The notes under the pieces were generated by a model. That model made no database searches, was not told the DNA's origin, and saw only the letters and a list, made by a program, of their open reading frames with translations. 64,000 bases of DNA from Lineus longissimus (taxonomy: Eukaryota > Nemertea > Pilidiophora > Heteronemertea > Lineidae): assembly GCF_910592395.1 (NCBI RefSeq), contig NC_088316.1, positions 5,148,001 to 5,212,000 of the forward strand, read 5' to 3'. Shown here piece by piece: positions 12,288-24,280 of this stretch; the stretch's first letter is position 1, and each line of letters begins with the position of its first letter. The position numbers were made by a program, and so were the translations under genes.

Positions 12288-13264
12288 TATTGAAAACAAT
12301 CACCGCATCTAAAGTGCGCTCGATTGACTGAAATTTCGAATACATGGGAGGCACCTGCGGATTTTTTTGTTACTACACGATCATGGGAGGAGTATGATCA
12401 TCCTCCTCAACAATCGGAGAAAAACGTCAATCACTACCCAAACATGCCAAAAGAACATACAATTTTAAGTGTCAACTAAAGCAAGGAATGAATGGAATAT
12501 AATTATGACTTAGTAAATGTAACAATTTTCCTGTTGCTGAAAAACGCCGTTGAGGCCTGCAGCTTGTCCATCACCGCAACAAAAATATATAAAAACAATT
12601 GAGCTCGTAATTTTATCCCAGCGCAATTTCAACACATTTGTTATCGTATTTCAGGGGTGAATATTACAAACCCGATGCCTTGATGAAGCGATGCAGCTAA
12701 AATAAACGGTTGCCGGAATGATGCCGTGTGCTCTTTTGTATAAAACGTGTTTATTTGTTGCGATCACTGTTCGTCTGATGCTACTCAGTCGTATAGTGGT
12801 TTAAAGTAAAGCATATATGATACATGCAGCTCCGTGCTTATTATTGGCGAAGCGAGTTGAATTGTTTCTTCACTGGCGCCGCCTGCTCAATTCTGGCCTT
12901 ACCCGGCATGCACGCCAGTGCAACAGAAAACAAATGCACTGGCACACACAGGAAGGGACATCGGTCGTTTTATAGTAGTAGGCGCTCTTTCCACGTGTCT
13001 TAACCACGTGTCTTAGCCAGCCAGCTACTTTGTCCAAGTACATGTATAGGCAGAGTATTCTTTATCCAAGCATTAAGGTAAGATATTCCAAGATATTTTC
13101 CATACAGCGCAGCAATGGTTAAAACTCTCTACTCGTGTATTAGCTGGTCAGTTCTCTGGTAATTGTCGATTGAAGCTGGTTGTTCCAACGTCTGATGCTT
13201 TCAGTTCGAATGAATTCACAAATGTGTGCGCGTTATATTAGCTATTAGTTATTAGTGTGAACTT

Positions 13265-13826
13265 AATGAATTGGCGGCTTTTACCGCAGTATGTGTGTTC
13301 TTCTTCTGGGCCAACAAACTATTTTTCTGAACGTGTTTGATGCTTTTTGCCAATTTTGTTTCAGCTCTTAAATAGTAGAAAAACGCGTTATTCGTTATTT
13401 TTAGAACGCACAGGTCCTGACGCGAAATACCTTATTTCCCGTCACGTGAGTGCAGGCCGAGATCCGAGTTCTCGTCACCCCACTATTACGACGCAACGTC
13501 ATTTACATTATCGTCGCAGTGGCGGGGTAATCAAGCGCCATCAGCGTTACGTCGGAAAAATCGATATCTATAAGTCGTCACAGGGTAGATCCATGGCTCC
13601 AACAGGAAGCGACATTAGTGCATCGTTCCACATGAAAAGGATCGACCCATGGAGAGCTTACTCGGGTCAAATCGGAGACAACATCGGAAATGCGTGATGA
13701 TTCAGCCAGATTTTGATTTTTTCCTTTTTTTGTGCAGTGTGTTGATGAAAACAACTTTAGAATTGGAGATGTCATGGGCAGCCGATAAGCAAGGTAATAT
13801 TGCCCTTATAGAAATGGTTCTTTAAG
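13265..13826 (+). repeat. ~570-bp interspersed repeat, copy in segment A
   Basis: It starts near TTAATGAATTGGCGGCTTTTACC and ends GGTAATATTGCCCTTATAG. It contains GCGCGAAATACCTTATTTCCC-like and GCCGAGATCCGAGTTC motifs common to all copies. The 116-codon frame inside is not conserved as protein in other copies. Confidence 0.75.
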
Positions 13827-13892
13827 GCGCTTGTCGAGATCCTTCCTCAATCAAGAGGCTGATCCAGTATTTAGCAAATGGCCGGAGATGAT

Positions 13893-14108
13893 ATACTCTC
13901 AACTCGACTCTATAAGACAAGATTGATAATACCACCCAATACCATATTCATGATGTTTATTTATAAGGATATTCATCAAGATCAGGGGTGTTAGGCCTAT
14001 AAAAATTATCGTCAGACCGTGATTTTGGGTAATCCTACATGTATGATTAACATGTAATGGGCGGGCAAGAAATATATGATCTGCTCTTATACAGCCGAGT
14101 TGAGAGTT
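13893..14108. mobile_element. MITE (ATACTCTCAACTCG ends) inserted only in segment A
   Basis: The sequence GCCGGAGATGATATA continues directly in segment B (25908) but is interrupted here by 216 bp with ends ATACTCTCAACTCGACTCTA and GCCGAGTTGAGAGT. B is an empty site, so insertion followed the segmental duplication, or the element was lost from B. Confidence 0.85.
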
Positions 14109-15023
14109 TACATAAATCTCGACTTGATGTATTGATTGACTAAATATTGCCAAGCTTAAATGAAGTATAGTATGTGAATAAATAAGTATATGATAAAGTC
14201 GTCAACCCTATCGTCATCCTCCTTGCGCATGACCGAAACTCTATTTATTGCTGACGCCGTTTCGTCCCTGCTTGAATTGGCCGCCATATTGCTTCCGAAT
14301 GGCTTCTCGCCTAGGCGAAAGTCATAATCATACGACTTTTAGGGATTCTAATCACGCGAAAGTTCGTGGCATGGTTTAAATGATATATCAATATATTTTG
14401 GGACTGAACATGATACGTGTGGTAAAACACCCCGACTTGCGCGTTTGTTTACGATCTTCTGATACAGTTCATCAGATACGGTTCATAAATAAAGGTTGGC
14501 CTTATCTTTAGTCTTCGTATGATAGAAGAACATTTTAACCTTTGCGTCAACTGCGTTTACTACTTTACAGGTAGATTCTCCTCGATCGGCTTGTAATAAA
14601 AGAACAACGTACGGCAGTAACCGTTTCTTTGTTTCAGTTAGATATGAGATAATACTTCTCTGCTTGTGAAAAATAACATTAAAAAATATTTAGCTATACA
14701 GTTCATCAGGGTAGAAAAAAGATACTATGCTTCTGAGAAAAGAGCATTATTCGCAAACATTTCGTCAACTATACAGTGTATCTTCTACATGTATATTTTC
14801 CTTTGCTCACATGATAAAAGCACGTTCTTACCTTTCGTCATGAGTTTTGGAGAGTTAATCTGGTGTAAACATGGCAAATGGCTTATGTTCCCAGGAAAAT
14901 TTTGCCTTTCGATCACACCTCATTAAAATCATGTTTCGCTCCTCGATCATTTCGATAGCTGACAACATTTCGTCTGCATCACCTAAATTTTCTCGATTCG
15001 ATCGGAATGATCCAGTTAAAGTC

Positions 15024-16004
15024 ATGGAGACAATAGTTTATGCAGAGGCAACTCACCCTCTCTGGGAGGCTACCAGATACTTCCAGCGAATAGTGTATCC
15101 AGTGCTCCTTCTTTTCGGAGTGGTTGGAAACATCCTCAGCTTCTTGGTCATGAATCTACCAAAGAATCGCGGTAACGTCATGTGCGCTCATCTGAAACTG
15201 CTAGCCCTATCAGACACTTTGGCTCTTTTGTCTTCACTCTTACCAAGATTGATGATAACATCGTATCCGCAACTTCTCAAAATTGCCGCGATCGTGGACA
15301 TGCAGTGTGCGTCCATTTACGTCATCTCCGCGATTTTTTTAAATGTTTCTTTTTGGCAGGTTTTAATTGTTGCAATTGATAGGTTAATTGTTGTTAGATT
15401 CCCACTTAAAGCTGTTTTTTGGTGCACCATGAAGAAGGCTAGAATCCTAATGATTCTGAATCTAACGATCCACATAATAATTTATTTCCCGAATATGTTT
15501 CGATTGTCAAGTGCTCATTTCCAGACAGGCTTGAGGAGTCCGACAATCGATTGTGTCCTGCCAGAATTTATAGAGTGGTATGGCCTTGCATACATCGTCA
15601 TCAACAATACAGTTGACGTCATCATCCCGCTCGTGGGTCTTTTTTATCTGAACATAGCGATCATTCATAATCTTCGGAAACAGACGTCAGAAATTCAGGA
15701 GGCAACTTCAGGAGAACCATTGGAAAGAACCAAGCAAGAACGGTCAATGACAATCATGCTGGTAGTAATAGTTATATCAGTTTTAGTTCTTCTTCTGCCT
15801 TCAACAATTCATGCTATTCTTTGGCAATGCTGCTTGGGATCTATAGTGGTTTCACATACTGCTGCTATCAGAACGCTCTCCTACGAAGTGGTGTTTGCAC
15901 TTGCATTTGCAAACAGCGCTGTCAACTTTTATCTTTACCTGGCCAGCAGTGCAAAATTCAAAAATGATGTCCGGTCACTCTTTGCCACCAGAACACAAAA
16001 ATGA
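15024..16004 (+). CDS. Rhodopsin-class GPCR, neuropeptide/FMRFamide-receptor-like (copy A)
   Basis: Single-exon seven-transmembrane receptor, 326 aa from METIVYAEATHPLWEATRYF. Class-A landmarks: G35-N36 in TM1, D64 in TM2 (LALSD), C95 before TM3 pairing with C177 in extracellular loop 2, DRL at 119-121 instead of DRY, P202 in TM5, P259 in TM6 (LLLLP) and NFYLY at 301-305, the NFxxY form of NPxxY seen in invertebrate peptide receptors. It should signal through a G protein at the plasma membrane; the ligand cannot be told. An in-frame ATG at 14871 would add 51 residues, but that frame is broken in copy B while 15024 is shared, so I chose 15024. AATAAA at 16013 and, conserved in both copies, 16505. 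Confidence 0.88.
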   Translation: METIVYAEATHPLWEATRYFQRIVYPVLLLFGVVGNILSFLVMNLPKNRGNVMCAHLKLLALSDTLALLSSLLPRLMITSYPQLLKIAAIVDMQCASIYVISAIFLNVSFWQVLIVAIDRLIVVRFPLKAVFWCTMKKARILMILNLTIHIIIYFPNMFRLSSAHFQTGLRSPTIDCVLPEFIEWYGLAYIVINNTVDVIIPLVGLFYLNIAIIHNLRKQTSEIQEATSGEPLERTKQERSMTIMLVVIVISVLVLLLPSTIHAILWQCCLGSIVVSHTAAIRTLSYEVVFALAFANSAVNFYLYLASSAKFKNDVRSLFATRTQK

Positions 16005-16504
16005 ATTGGGAAAATAAACAACTGGGAATATCTTTGAAAGTTTCTGTCAACCGGTTAATTCATGTACAGTTGGTGATACTGAAAATTATCATGAAGCTGC
16101 TATGATTCAGATGAGACTACTATTGCCACCTATACGGGTAATTAGCGCTCGAAGCCGGCGACATTATAACTTGTTATTCGTTATGGTGTGACGTAACTAT
16201 CGGCAATATCGCAGCATCTACCTACGATGTGCTAGGACGTTTGTCGAATTTGAGTGCCCGATGAATTTATGTGGCGATCAAGTGTGGCGATATCAGTGTG
16301 GGGATTCGGACAGTGTCAGCAATGCGCTGTCCACTAGATGGTTGCCACAGCGCTAGCAGACGACAGTTACAAATTTGAAAACTAGGGCAGATTCAACAGC
16401 GAATAATTTCTGTTTGATTGCACACGACGTGGATTTGCTTGCAGATTTTTCTAGATGATAACTTGAACACATCTTTATAGGTTGGTGTTGGTATTGCTGT
16501 CCTG

Positions 16505-16510
16505 AATAAA
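16505..16510 (+). promoter_or_regulatory. Putative polyadenylation signal of GPCR A
   Basis: AATAAA in CCTGAATAAACACAATG, 501 nt after the stop. The equivalent AATAAA is kept at 28723 in copy B in the same context. A nearer AATAAA at 16013 has no counterpart in B. Confidence 0.4.
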
Positions 16511-16693
16511 CACAATGTTTTGTATCCCTACACCTAATTTAGGGTGCAAATTGCGCTTATTTCTACCATATCTGATGTCTTTAATACATTCAGGGCATCA
16601 GATTCAGGTATACACCCAGCCTTTCAACAATTACGAGTGTGATTAATCGTCGTATTATACCAGTTAAGACACTCTCTCATGCAGATGACGATA

Positions 16694-18957
16694 ATGAGGA
16701 ATCGGCTTAGAAACTTCGCCGATGGTGGCGCTGGTGAACAAGAGCTGTAGAATTTCTGGCGAATGCTTAATTCAAAATTATCCCTCTCCTTTCTCCCGAT
16801 GATCTTTGTCTATCAATGAGATGACCCCTGTGTTTGTCTATGACAACAAGTAAGATTGTCAATTTATCTTCCCGATTAAATGTCCTTCCCAGAGTATCAC
16901 CTCCCTTCTTTGAGCCAAAATTTTGGTTTGTTATGTGAATTATAGGCCTATCTGCTATCGTTTGAGATAAGAAACAGGACTCTGAAATCGAGTTGAGTGC
17001 CGTAAATCATCATCTGGACCTTTCTTCCCATTTCTAAATTCATTGCGCCATGTCAATGTTTGTCTTTGTGCTCATCACTGTGTGTGGTTCATTGTTATCC
17101 TCAGCGTACATTTGCCGTACATTACGCCTAAGATGTTTACACGTCAAATTTCCATCTAAAATACATTCCCTACCTCACCAAATCTTTGATAAGGCCTCAG
17201 ATGATGTATTGTTGGACACTCACCCTCTATTCCTACTACAAATCATAGTATTATCCTAAGATTGATGAAGAAATCAGAGATTTAAAAGAACAGTTGCTCC
17301 TCGCCATCTTGTCTCTTCCCTGTCCGGCGGAGTACGACAGTTCTTTCGGACAATCTGCCATATGTCGGTTGAAATAACTCCAAATCTACACACACGAACT
17401 ACTTCATATTTTAGGACTCTGTACCAAGATATATGGTTTAGACTATGATGTATGCCTCTTTCGGGTTATGGATTCATCAATACGATTATTTTTGCAAGTT
17501 TGATGGGTCACGTCTCCGGACCGGTATGTGATTCGCGTCAAATCACTTTACGCTTAAACTGCGGCGTACTTTCGTTTTGGATACATGCCCCTCAGTCATG
17601 CAATTGCTTATATTTTCTAACCTATACATCAAAATCTTCCCAGATTTTGGATACGAACTCTCAATTACGTCAGTTATCCTAAGTCTGTAACCATTATGAG
17701 GTTATGCTCTTAGGATTGAAGATATCTAGTGACGAAGCCAGATGAAGTACAATTCTCCGTCTCATGTCAATGGAATAATGCGTTAGACGCATGGTTTCCC
17801 GGTGTTCGGCACCTGTTCTAGAAGTGATATTACGGAAATTTGAGACATAATATAACCATTACTCTAGTTTGTACATATGGCCTTTAGAATCATCAGAATG
17901 ATTTGAATGAGTTCGATTTAAAGTTAAATGCTTCGTTGGGGAGTTATTGAGACGATTAGATTGAAGCAAATCAAGAATATGGCGTCACGTCCGTTCACAC
18001 TAAGGCTTAACCATTACACACGGCGACGTCATTTTCGAGATTCGACCCAAAAGTGCTCCAAACTCTTACAATGAAAAGCTTTGGATTTTTTTCCAATATT
18101 TTCCCATAACAAAAAGGAATAAATTTAAGTTTAAGTTCGTGGGTTATTAAAACCACATTTTGGCCGTTTCAATTTATATTCGGCAAGCCATGTAAAAAAC
18201 TGAGTAAATTTCGGGTCACATGAAGTGATTCCAGTCTTTCGATTGGACGTTGCGTGACGTTGTGAGCCTATAAATGGAGTCACATTTTGTGAGTAATCAA
18301 ACTTGACCTCGGTCTCAATCCGCAAGGTTGGTACTCAGGCTACCTGCGGGGCTCTTGTCCCGCCGGGACGGCATAGGCTTAGGTTTACAAGAGTCATATA
18401 TATATATGTATTCGTAAAAGAGGGCATTGGGCCATCCAAGATTACGTTGGAAGATAAACAAGTGAAGAAGTGAAGCCAAGGCGAAATAAAGAGTTTTATT
18501 GTCGAGTAATGTTACCACCATGAACTTGATGATCGAATCGATGTATATTTTGACAGATTTATGATGAAAGATAAAAGAAGTCTACGTTCTCGTTTAATTG
18601 ATGACTTTGTTGGCCATTTATACCCAACCACAGACTTTGTAGCGGCCCCCTTCGGATAACGTACGCACGATGGGATCATCTATAGAGTCATAAGGTGGAA
18701 TCGAATTCATGCAAGATTTGACAAGACAAGTCTCCAGTCTGGTTGTGAAATGCCCAATAATGGTTGTGACAAACTGATCAAGTATGATCACCCTGTGGAT
18801 ATGTGATGTCTCAATAGCATAACATACAACACCAGTTCGACAAGGAATATCGCTACAGAGCGGTGTTGTCACTAGAGGCACCTCTCGTATCAACGCCGCT
18901 CTTGTTCCTCAGCGCCATCTACGACACTAGTTCGCTTGTTCCCAATCACTACTATAA
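16694..18957. mobile_element. Possible 2.3-kb element with GAGGAACC-type inverted ends
   Basis: The left end AATGAGGAATCGGCTTAGAA plus GGTGGCGCTGGTGAACAAGAGC is mirrored near 18890-18950 (GCTCTTGTTCCTCAGCGCCATC, CGCTTGTTCCCAATCAC). A 360-bp element at 28915-29271 has the same ends. The interior has no convincing gene; the small frame at 17050-17259 has a hydrophobic start (MSMFVFVLITVCGSLLSS) but no continuation or family match. Confidence 0.45.
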
Positions 18958-19495
18958 TCACTACTATAATGGACGTAGAGCTGAAATAGTTTGTCACACA
19001 TCTCCTCCGTCAGTTCAAATCGGATAAGCTCGAAACTTTTCCTTAAAGTCGTGGATGATATGGAGATGGTCCTCGCCGGGTTAAATGGATAAACTTTGCA
19101 GTGATCTCGGAGAAATAGCATTTTTTGTTCTTTCTATATATGGGCATATTCATTAACATAAGGGGCCATTTCAGCAGACCGAATTTGCATATGGGGCAAT
19201 CTATTAAATCAAAAGTGTGGGATTATACGCAAATCAGCCGGGAAAGTATTGAGGCCACTATATGTTTAAAACACTCATCCATCTCCGCAACATTCCTCCT
19301 TTATTTTGGTCGTACTCTTTCACCTTACGTTGTTAATCGCTCTTAATTTTTCGAAGTACCGTATGGGAATTCATCACGTGATACACGTCACATAATAACA
19401 AAACCGTCTCACCCGACCCAAGCAATGGGCGCAAAGTAGCGCACAGCTCCCTATATGAATACCCGGGGCAAATATAAAATATAATATAAAATCCC
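18958..19495. other. No gene seen
   Basis: Intergenic DNA between an inverted-repeat element and the ~310-bp tandem repeat. No supported coding or RNA feature. Confidence 0.5.
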
Positions 19496-20190
19496 GATTG
19501 ATTTGATTTGACCTACTTCTCAAGGTCACAGAGGTCAAATGGTGTAAATTGGCCGTTAGGATGTAACGATGGCACGTTTCTAAACTGCAATGACCATTGA
19601 TCCCAAATTTGGTACACATTTACCCCTTAGTCAGGTGATCTCAGGGACCGAAGTTTGGTCCAATATGATTCACCACTTGACCACCAGGGGGCAAAATCCA
19701 AAAACCTTAAAAATGTGATTATTCCTTAACTTCTTGCCCGATTGCCACCAATTTGATATCATGGGTACATCTAACCACCATACAGTATAATTATGTCACA
19801 CAGGTTTTTAATTTGACCTTCTTGTCAAGGTCACAGAGGTCAAATGGCGTAAATTCGCCGTCGGGCCGTAACTATGGCACGTTTCTTAACTGCAATGACT
19901 ATTGATCAGAAATTAAGTACACATGTACCCCTAGGTCAGGTGATCTCAGGTACCGAAGTTTGGTGCGATCTGATTTGCCGTTTGGCCTCCAGGAGGGGGC
20001 CAAATCCTAAATTCTTCAAAATGCCATTATTCCTAGTAATTACTTGCCCGATTGGCACCAATTTTATATCATAGGTACATCTAATTCTAACAACCATTCA
20101 ATGTGTCACACGGGTCTTCTTTGATTTGACCTACTTTTCAAGGTCACAGAGGTCGAATGTACTGTAAATTGGCCATTTTGGGGAAATTGC
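19496..20190. repeat. Tandem repeat, ~310-bp unit, about 2.2 copies
   Basis: CAAGGTCACAGAGGTC recurs at 19521, 19826 and 20139 (periods 305 and 313), each preceded by TTTGACCT and followed by AATTGGCCG-like text and by CAGGTGATCTCAGG. Units are clearly diverged by point changes. Confidence 0.85.
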
Positions 20191-20959
20191 AATTGCTTGG
20201 ACCTACATCAAACCTAACACTACATGACACAATACCATGCTCTTTATCCATCTTTCCTCCACATGAGGTGAGCACAATGGCCCTGGCCATTTTTTAACAG
20301 CCAGTGTCGCCGCCCCTGACTCATAGGGTGGCGACCAGAGCTGTTGAGAAGGCCGATCATTGGCTGGGATTCCAGAGAGGGTTGTCCAGGCCTCATATCC
20401 AATATACTTCATTTTCGAGTCCAATCCTTATTGTTTGGGTTGTTGAAACCTATTCGTAGGTCTCCTATGAATGGGATAATGGGATCAGGGCCTTCGGCCA
20501 TTGTACTGAGTGTCCCAGAACATTTTAAACTGATCGTCATTGGTAGTGTAAAGGGTGTCCCAGTGCTAATGGCTGATAGTGTACAGGGTGTCCATGAAAA
20601 AAGTCCAACTGACACATTGGCTTCTGCTGGTTTTAGGGACTGACCTGCCCTTTCAAAGTGAGGCACTGCTCAGGGAGGTAATGGAGCATGTCTTCGGGTC
20701 TTATCATCCCATACCAGCTTCGGGTTTTCAAAGATACTTTGCAGTGCGAAATTGGTAAGAATGAGAAGTTGTCCGTCACATATCTGGAGATAAAACCGAA
20801 CATCCCTCTGAACGTACAGTCTTGTCCGAAGTGATCAGTGAAGGACTAAAAAAGAACGATGCAAATCCCGATTCAATTGTTTTTCAAAGCTAAAGATACA
20901 CATTATTAGAGTGTCCAGCGTTCAGAATCGTACCCACAATCATTAACAACACCCACAGT
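20191..20959. other. No gene seen upstream of the pogo relic
   Basis: Contains direct motif repeats (GGTGTCCCAG, GGTGTCCATG near 20555-20600). Short open frames overlap on both strands with no recognisable protein. Confidence 0.45.
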
Positions 20960-22320
20960 CAATTCAATTCCATCACAATGTCCTCCTCGACTACATTCAC
21001 GAACTCTGGTCCATCCACGGCAGTCTCCTCTTCTTCCTCCAAGATAGCATGTGGTCCAGCTTCGATTGGCCTTGGTCGAAACGATGCTTCAAATCAGTTG
21101 ACGATAACGTCCTCATCAACACCTTCCCAGGCATCTCTGATGATGTTGGTCACGTCTCTCAGGCCGATGTGAGGGCAGTCTCCTCGTTCGTCCGTGTGGT
21201 CCTTCTTCCACGATTTCCATTGTCGCCGTACGTGACATTTGAAGGACTACATGACTGCAACGTCTAACGGTTGTACGAGGGATGCGCAACCAGCAGGTAC
21301 GTAATCCAGGCTGCCTCTCATGTCGCGGACTCTCGTCCGGAAGTTCTCTGTCCGGTGGACCCGATAATGATCGACGATTAACAGGAACTGGTCGGTCTCG
21401 TTGTCGGTGACGTAGGGTGATAGGACTTCATCTAACCAGTGGTGCGCCGTTTCCTCCCTCATCCAACCAGTTTCCGATTGGGTAATCTTTACATCTGCTG
21501 GTGGGTTGTCTTGGAGGGCTGCAAACACCCGGACGAAACCTCTTCTGGGGAATGTGATGTGCGCCGGCAACTTTGCTCCAGAGGCTGCGATGCAGAGGGT
21601 GACGGTGTATCCCAGCTTGGTATTGGACCTGGATGATCGGACGTCTATGGCCTTCTCCCCCGAGGTGTTGGCCGTGTACATGGTTCTCATATCAAACAGC
21701 ACAAAGGTTTGGTCCATGTTAAAGAAGAACCGCATCTGTATATCAAGACGATCGATGCTCCCAGTAACCGCATCTCGGAAGGTCTGGATCCTTGAGCAGC
21801 AGCATCAGCGGGGACGGTCGTTTTATTCTTGGTCACCTTCCGAAGGGACACGTGGCGTCTCTTCATCAAGCACTCCACCCAGCCTATGGATGCGTTGAAA
21901 TCCCATAGCTGAGGGCGACAATGCTGAATCCCTTCTCTGACATCTTGGGCAAACTTATTCCACCAGCTTTGCCACACTACCAACGCCTTATCTTGAATGT
22001 CGAGAACGGAGACTGCGAGGCGACGCTCTCTCATCTGCTGCAGCCATTGGTAAAGCTGGTCCTCAACATGTGGCCATAACGGATCACGGGGCTCCATCAC
22101 CGTCTTCTTCCGGCCATGCCCTTTTTCTTGCTTCTGCTCGAGGTCCTCGAGATTCCACCTTCTAAACGTCTCCCAGGGGATGTTATAGTGGGCGGCGAAC
22201 TCTCTCATACTGCGCACCGTACCGTTCACCAGTGCCTCCTTGGTCTCTCAGGTAGGCAAGTTTTTCTGTCACGGTGTAGCGCCGGCGTCGTTTTCTCAGC
22301 AGCTCTACAGCATCCACAGG
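20960..22320 (-). pseudogene. Decayed pogo-like (DDE_1 superfamily) transposase
   Basis: In order on the minus strand: a pogo/CENPB-type helix-turn-helix with RRRRYTVTEKLAYLRDQ near 22300-22245; a frameshift near 22238; REFAAHYNIPWETFRRW and an HTH_CENPB-like region down to about 21830; a second frameshift near 21790; then the DDE_1 catalytic part with NMDQTFVLFD (first Asp, near 21710), LLIVDHYRVHRTENF (second Asp, near 21375) and LVQPLDVAVM (third Asp, near 21265). A stop follows at about 21258, the frame resumes as SFKCHVRRQWKSW, and another stop lies near 21110. The three acidic residues survive but the gene is broken at least four times, so it cannot make an active enzyme. Flanking terminal repeats were not identified. 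Confidence 0.85.
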
Positions 22321-23044
22321 TTGTCTGCAATGTGGGTACCCTCAGTGGGGCTTCATTTATAGGCCCTAGAGGCCCTAGAATTACACAAGAAAACCACAAA
22401 TCCTAGAAACTTCGGTTCTGTTTTCTCCCACGTAGGCCTAGGGAGTCTAAATAAAAAAAGAGGGTTGTAGAAAAACAGAGGATGAGCTCCTCGTTTTTCT
22501 TCGGAATTTCGTGACTACTATCATTGCCTGAATCGCACTTTGCTTTACTAATGCAAGCGCTCGTAGATTTTCCTTCAGAGTTTCAATAAGGACTTTTTTG
22601 TTTTGGGGGGTTATGATCAATCTAAAAAGTGCTTCGGTTTTATGAGACAACCTGTATAAACGGTCGGCGAGTGGCCTTACCATTTACGTCATTCCACATG
22701 CGCACTCATCGACCAGTAGGCCCACAACACTTCGAATCAATAGGGCTGCGGTAATAAGTGGTTTAGCGTAACCGTGACACCTCGGCTGAGCCATCACTAT
22801 AGTTATCGACCGACTGCAAGGGCCAGCGAAGTCACTCATTGGTTACATCTGGTGAATAGACTCGAGAGAAGAGGCCGGTGTAGAAGTTCAAAATGTCGTA
22901 GGATAAAATGTCCGGAAACAAAGGATTCTATTATGCGCTTCAATCTCTGAGCTATTGACTGTCAGGGTCTCTATAGAACCATATTGCAGAATACAATAGG
23001 GCCGGACACTTTTTCCAGGGGGGACACGTTTTACTTTTACACCG
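22321..23044. other. No gene seen
   Basis: Mixed intergenic sequence; 22890-23045 resembles 8750-9000 in motif order. No coding supported. Confidence 0.45.
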
Positions 23045-23440
23045 GGCCTTGAATATCCCGATGTGGTGTTATTTTCATGAAACTACAGTATCTTAATATA
23101 CGTCTTTTGAAAAAATGTAAGAAAGTGCAACTACCACTAGGACTGGAAGCAACACGGCACAGCTTCAAAAGCAAATGTTGCAAAGAAAAACAGTGACCTA
23201 CACTCTTAAAATCTATTTGTAAACACAACTAATCTTCCAGTTCCTATATTGCATTAACAGTGCCGAAATTAAGAGTAGTGAAAGTAACCATTGTTTAGTT
23301 GTTCTAGCTAAAGAAATAGTAAAAGATAACCATAACTTAAAGGTATAGATATTGATAAATGTCATTCGCAGCGTAGTCCTATCATAATCAGCAATCTGGT
23401 GTTAGTCTATTTTCTTTCTTTCACAGTTGATAACTTATAA
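23045..23440. repeat. Duplicate of the 3' flank of the second Gly-rich gene (31345-31700)
   Basis: It shares long stretches with 31345-31700, such as GTAAGAAAGTGCAACTACCA, GCACGGCACAGCTTCAAAAG and AAGAGTGTGATCACCTGC, in the same orientation. In the other copy the terminal exon T2 begins right after this block; here the block leads into GPCR segment B and no terminal exon follows. Confidence 0.8.
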
Positions 23441-24280
23441 GAGTGTGATCACCTGCGCTCTATTGACTGAACTTTTTAATAAATGGGAGGCACCTGTGGA
23501 TTTTTGTTATTTCACGATGATCATCCTCTCCCGCTATCGGAAAAAAACGTCGATAGATACCCAAAACATGCCAAAAGAACATACAATTTTAAATGTCAAA
23601 GCAAGGAATGAATGGACTATGACTAAGTAGCAATTTTCCTGTTGCTGGAAAGTCCGTTGAGGCCTGCAGCTTGTCCATCACCATAACAAAATACATAAAA
23701 ACAATTGAGCTCGTAATTTTATCCCCGCGCAATTTCAACACATTTGTTATCGTATTTCAGGGGTGATTACAAGCCTATAAAGCGTTGATAATATACAGCG
23801 ATACAGCGATTATAAACGGTCGCCGGAATGATGCTGGGGCTCTTATACATAAACAGTGTTTATTTGTTGAGATCACTGTTCGTTTGATGATATTCAATCG
23901 TGAAGTGGTTTGAGTAAAGTACATATGATACATGCAGCGCCATGTTTATTATTGGCGAAGCGAGTTGGATTGTTTCTGCACTGCCGCCGCCTGCTGAATT
24001 CTGGCCTTGACCTTTAGCGGCATGCGCGCCAGTGCAACAGAAAAAAATGCATTGGCAACAAGTCGATCACACGCAGTAAGGGACATCGGTCGTTTTTATG
24101 CATGTATCGTAGTAGGAGCTCGAGATCTTTGCACGTGTCTTAACCACGTGTCTTAGCCAGCCAGCTACTTTGTCGAAGTACATGTATAGGCAGAGTATTC
24201 TTTATCCAAGCATTTCGTAAGATATTCCAAGATATTTTCCATACACCGCGGCAGTGGTTGAACCTCTCTACGCGTACATA

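Larger units (their letters stand above)
12300..16750 (+). repeat. Segmental duplication copy A (contains GPCR A)
   Basis: It is colinear with 23441-28975. Shared landmarks are GGGAGGCACCTGCGGATTTT, the CACGTGTCTTAACCACGTGTC block, the ~570-bp repeat, the GPCR and its 3' flank down to GGAATCGGCTTAGAAACTTC. Differences are later insertions: the MITE at 13893-14108 and a ~60-bp block near 14660-14715 are only here; the 24281-25118 element, ~400 bp at 26219-26620 and ~88 bp at 27148-27237 are only in copy B. Confidence 0.88.

Noticed and set aside
13347-13697. 116-codon frame, repeated in part at 25378-25689 and 34656-34862
   Set aside because: It lies inside the ~570-bp interspersed repeat, and the frame is not preserved among copies.
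14871-15023. 51-residue N-terminal extension of GPCR A
   Set aside because: Copy B has a different sequence and no in-frame ATG there, so the shared METI start is preferred.
17050-17259. 69-codon frame with a hydrophobic, signal-like start
   Set aside because: Lies inside a probable transposable element, with no continuation, splice donor in frame or family match.
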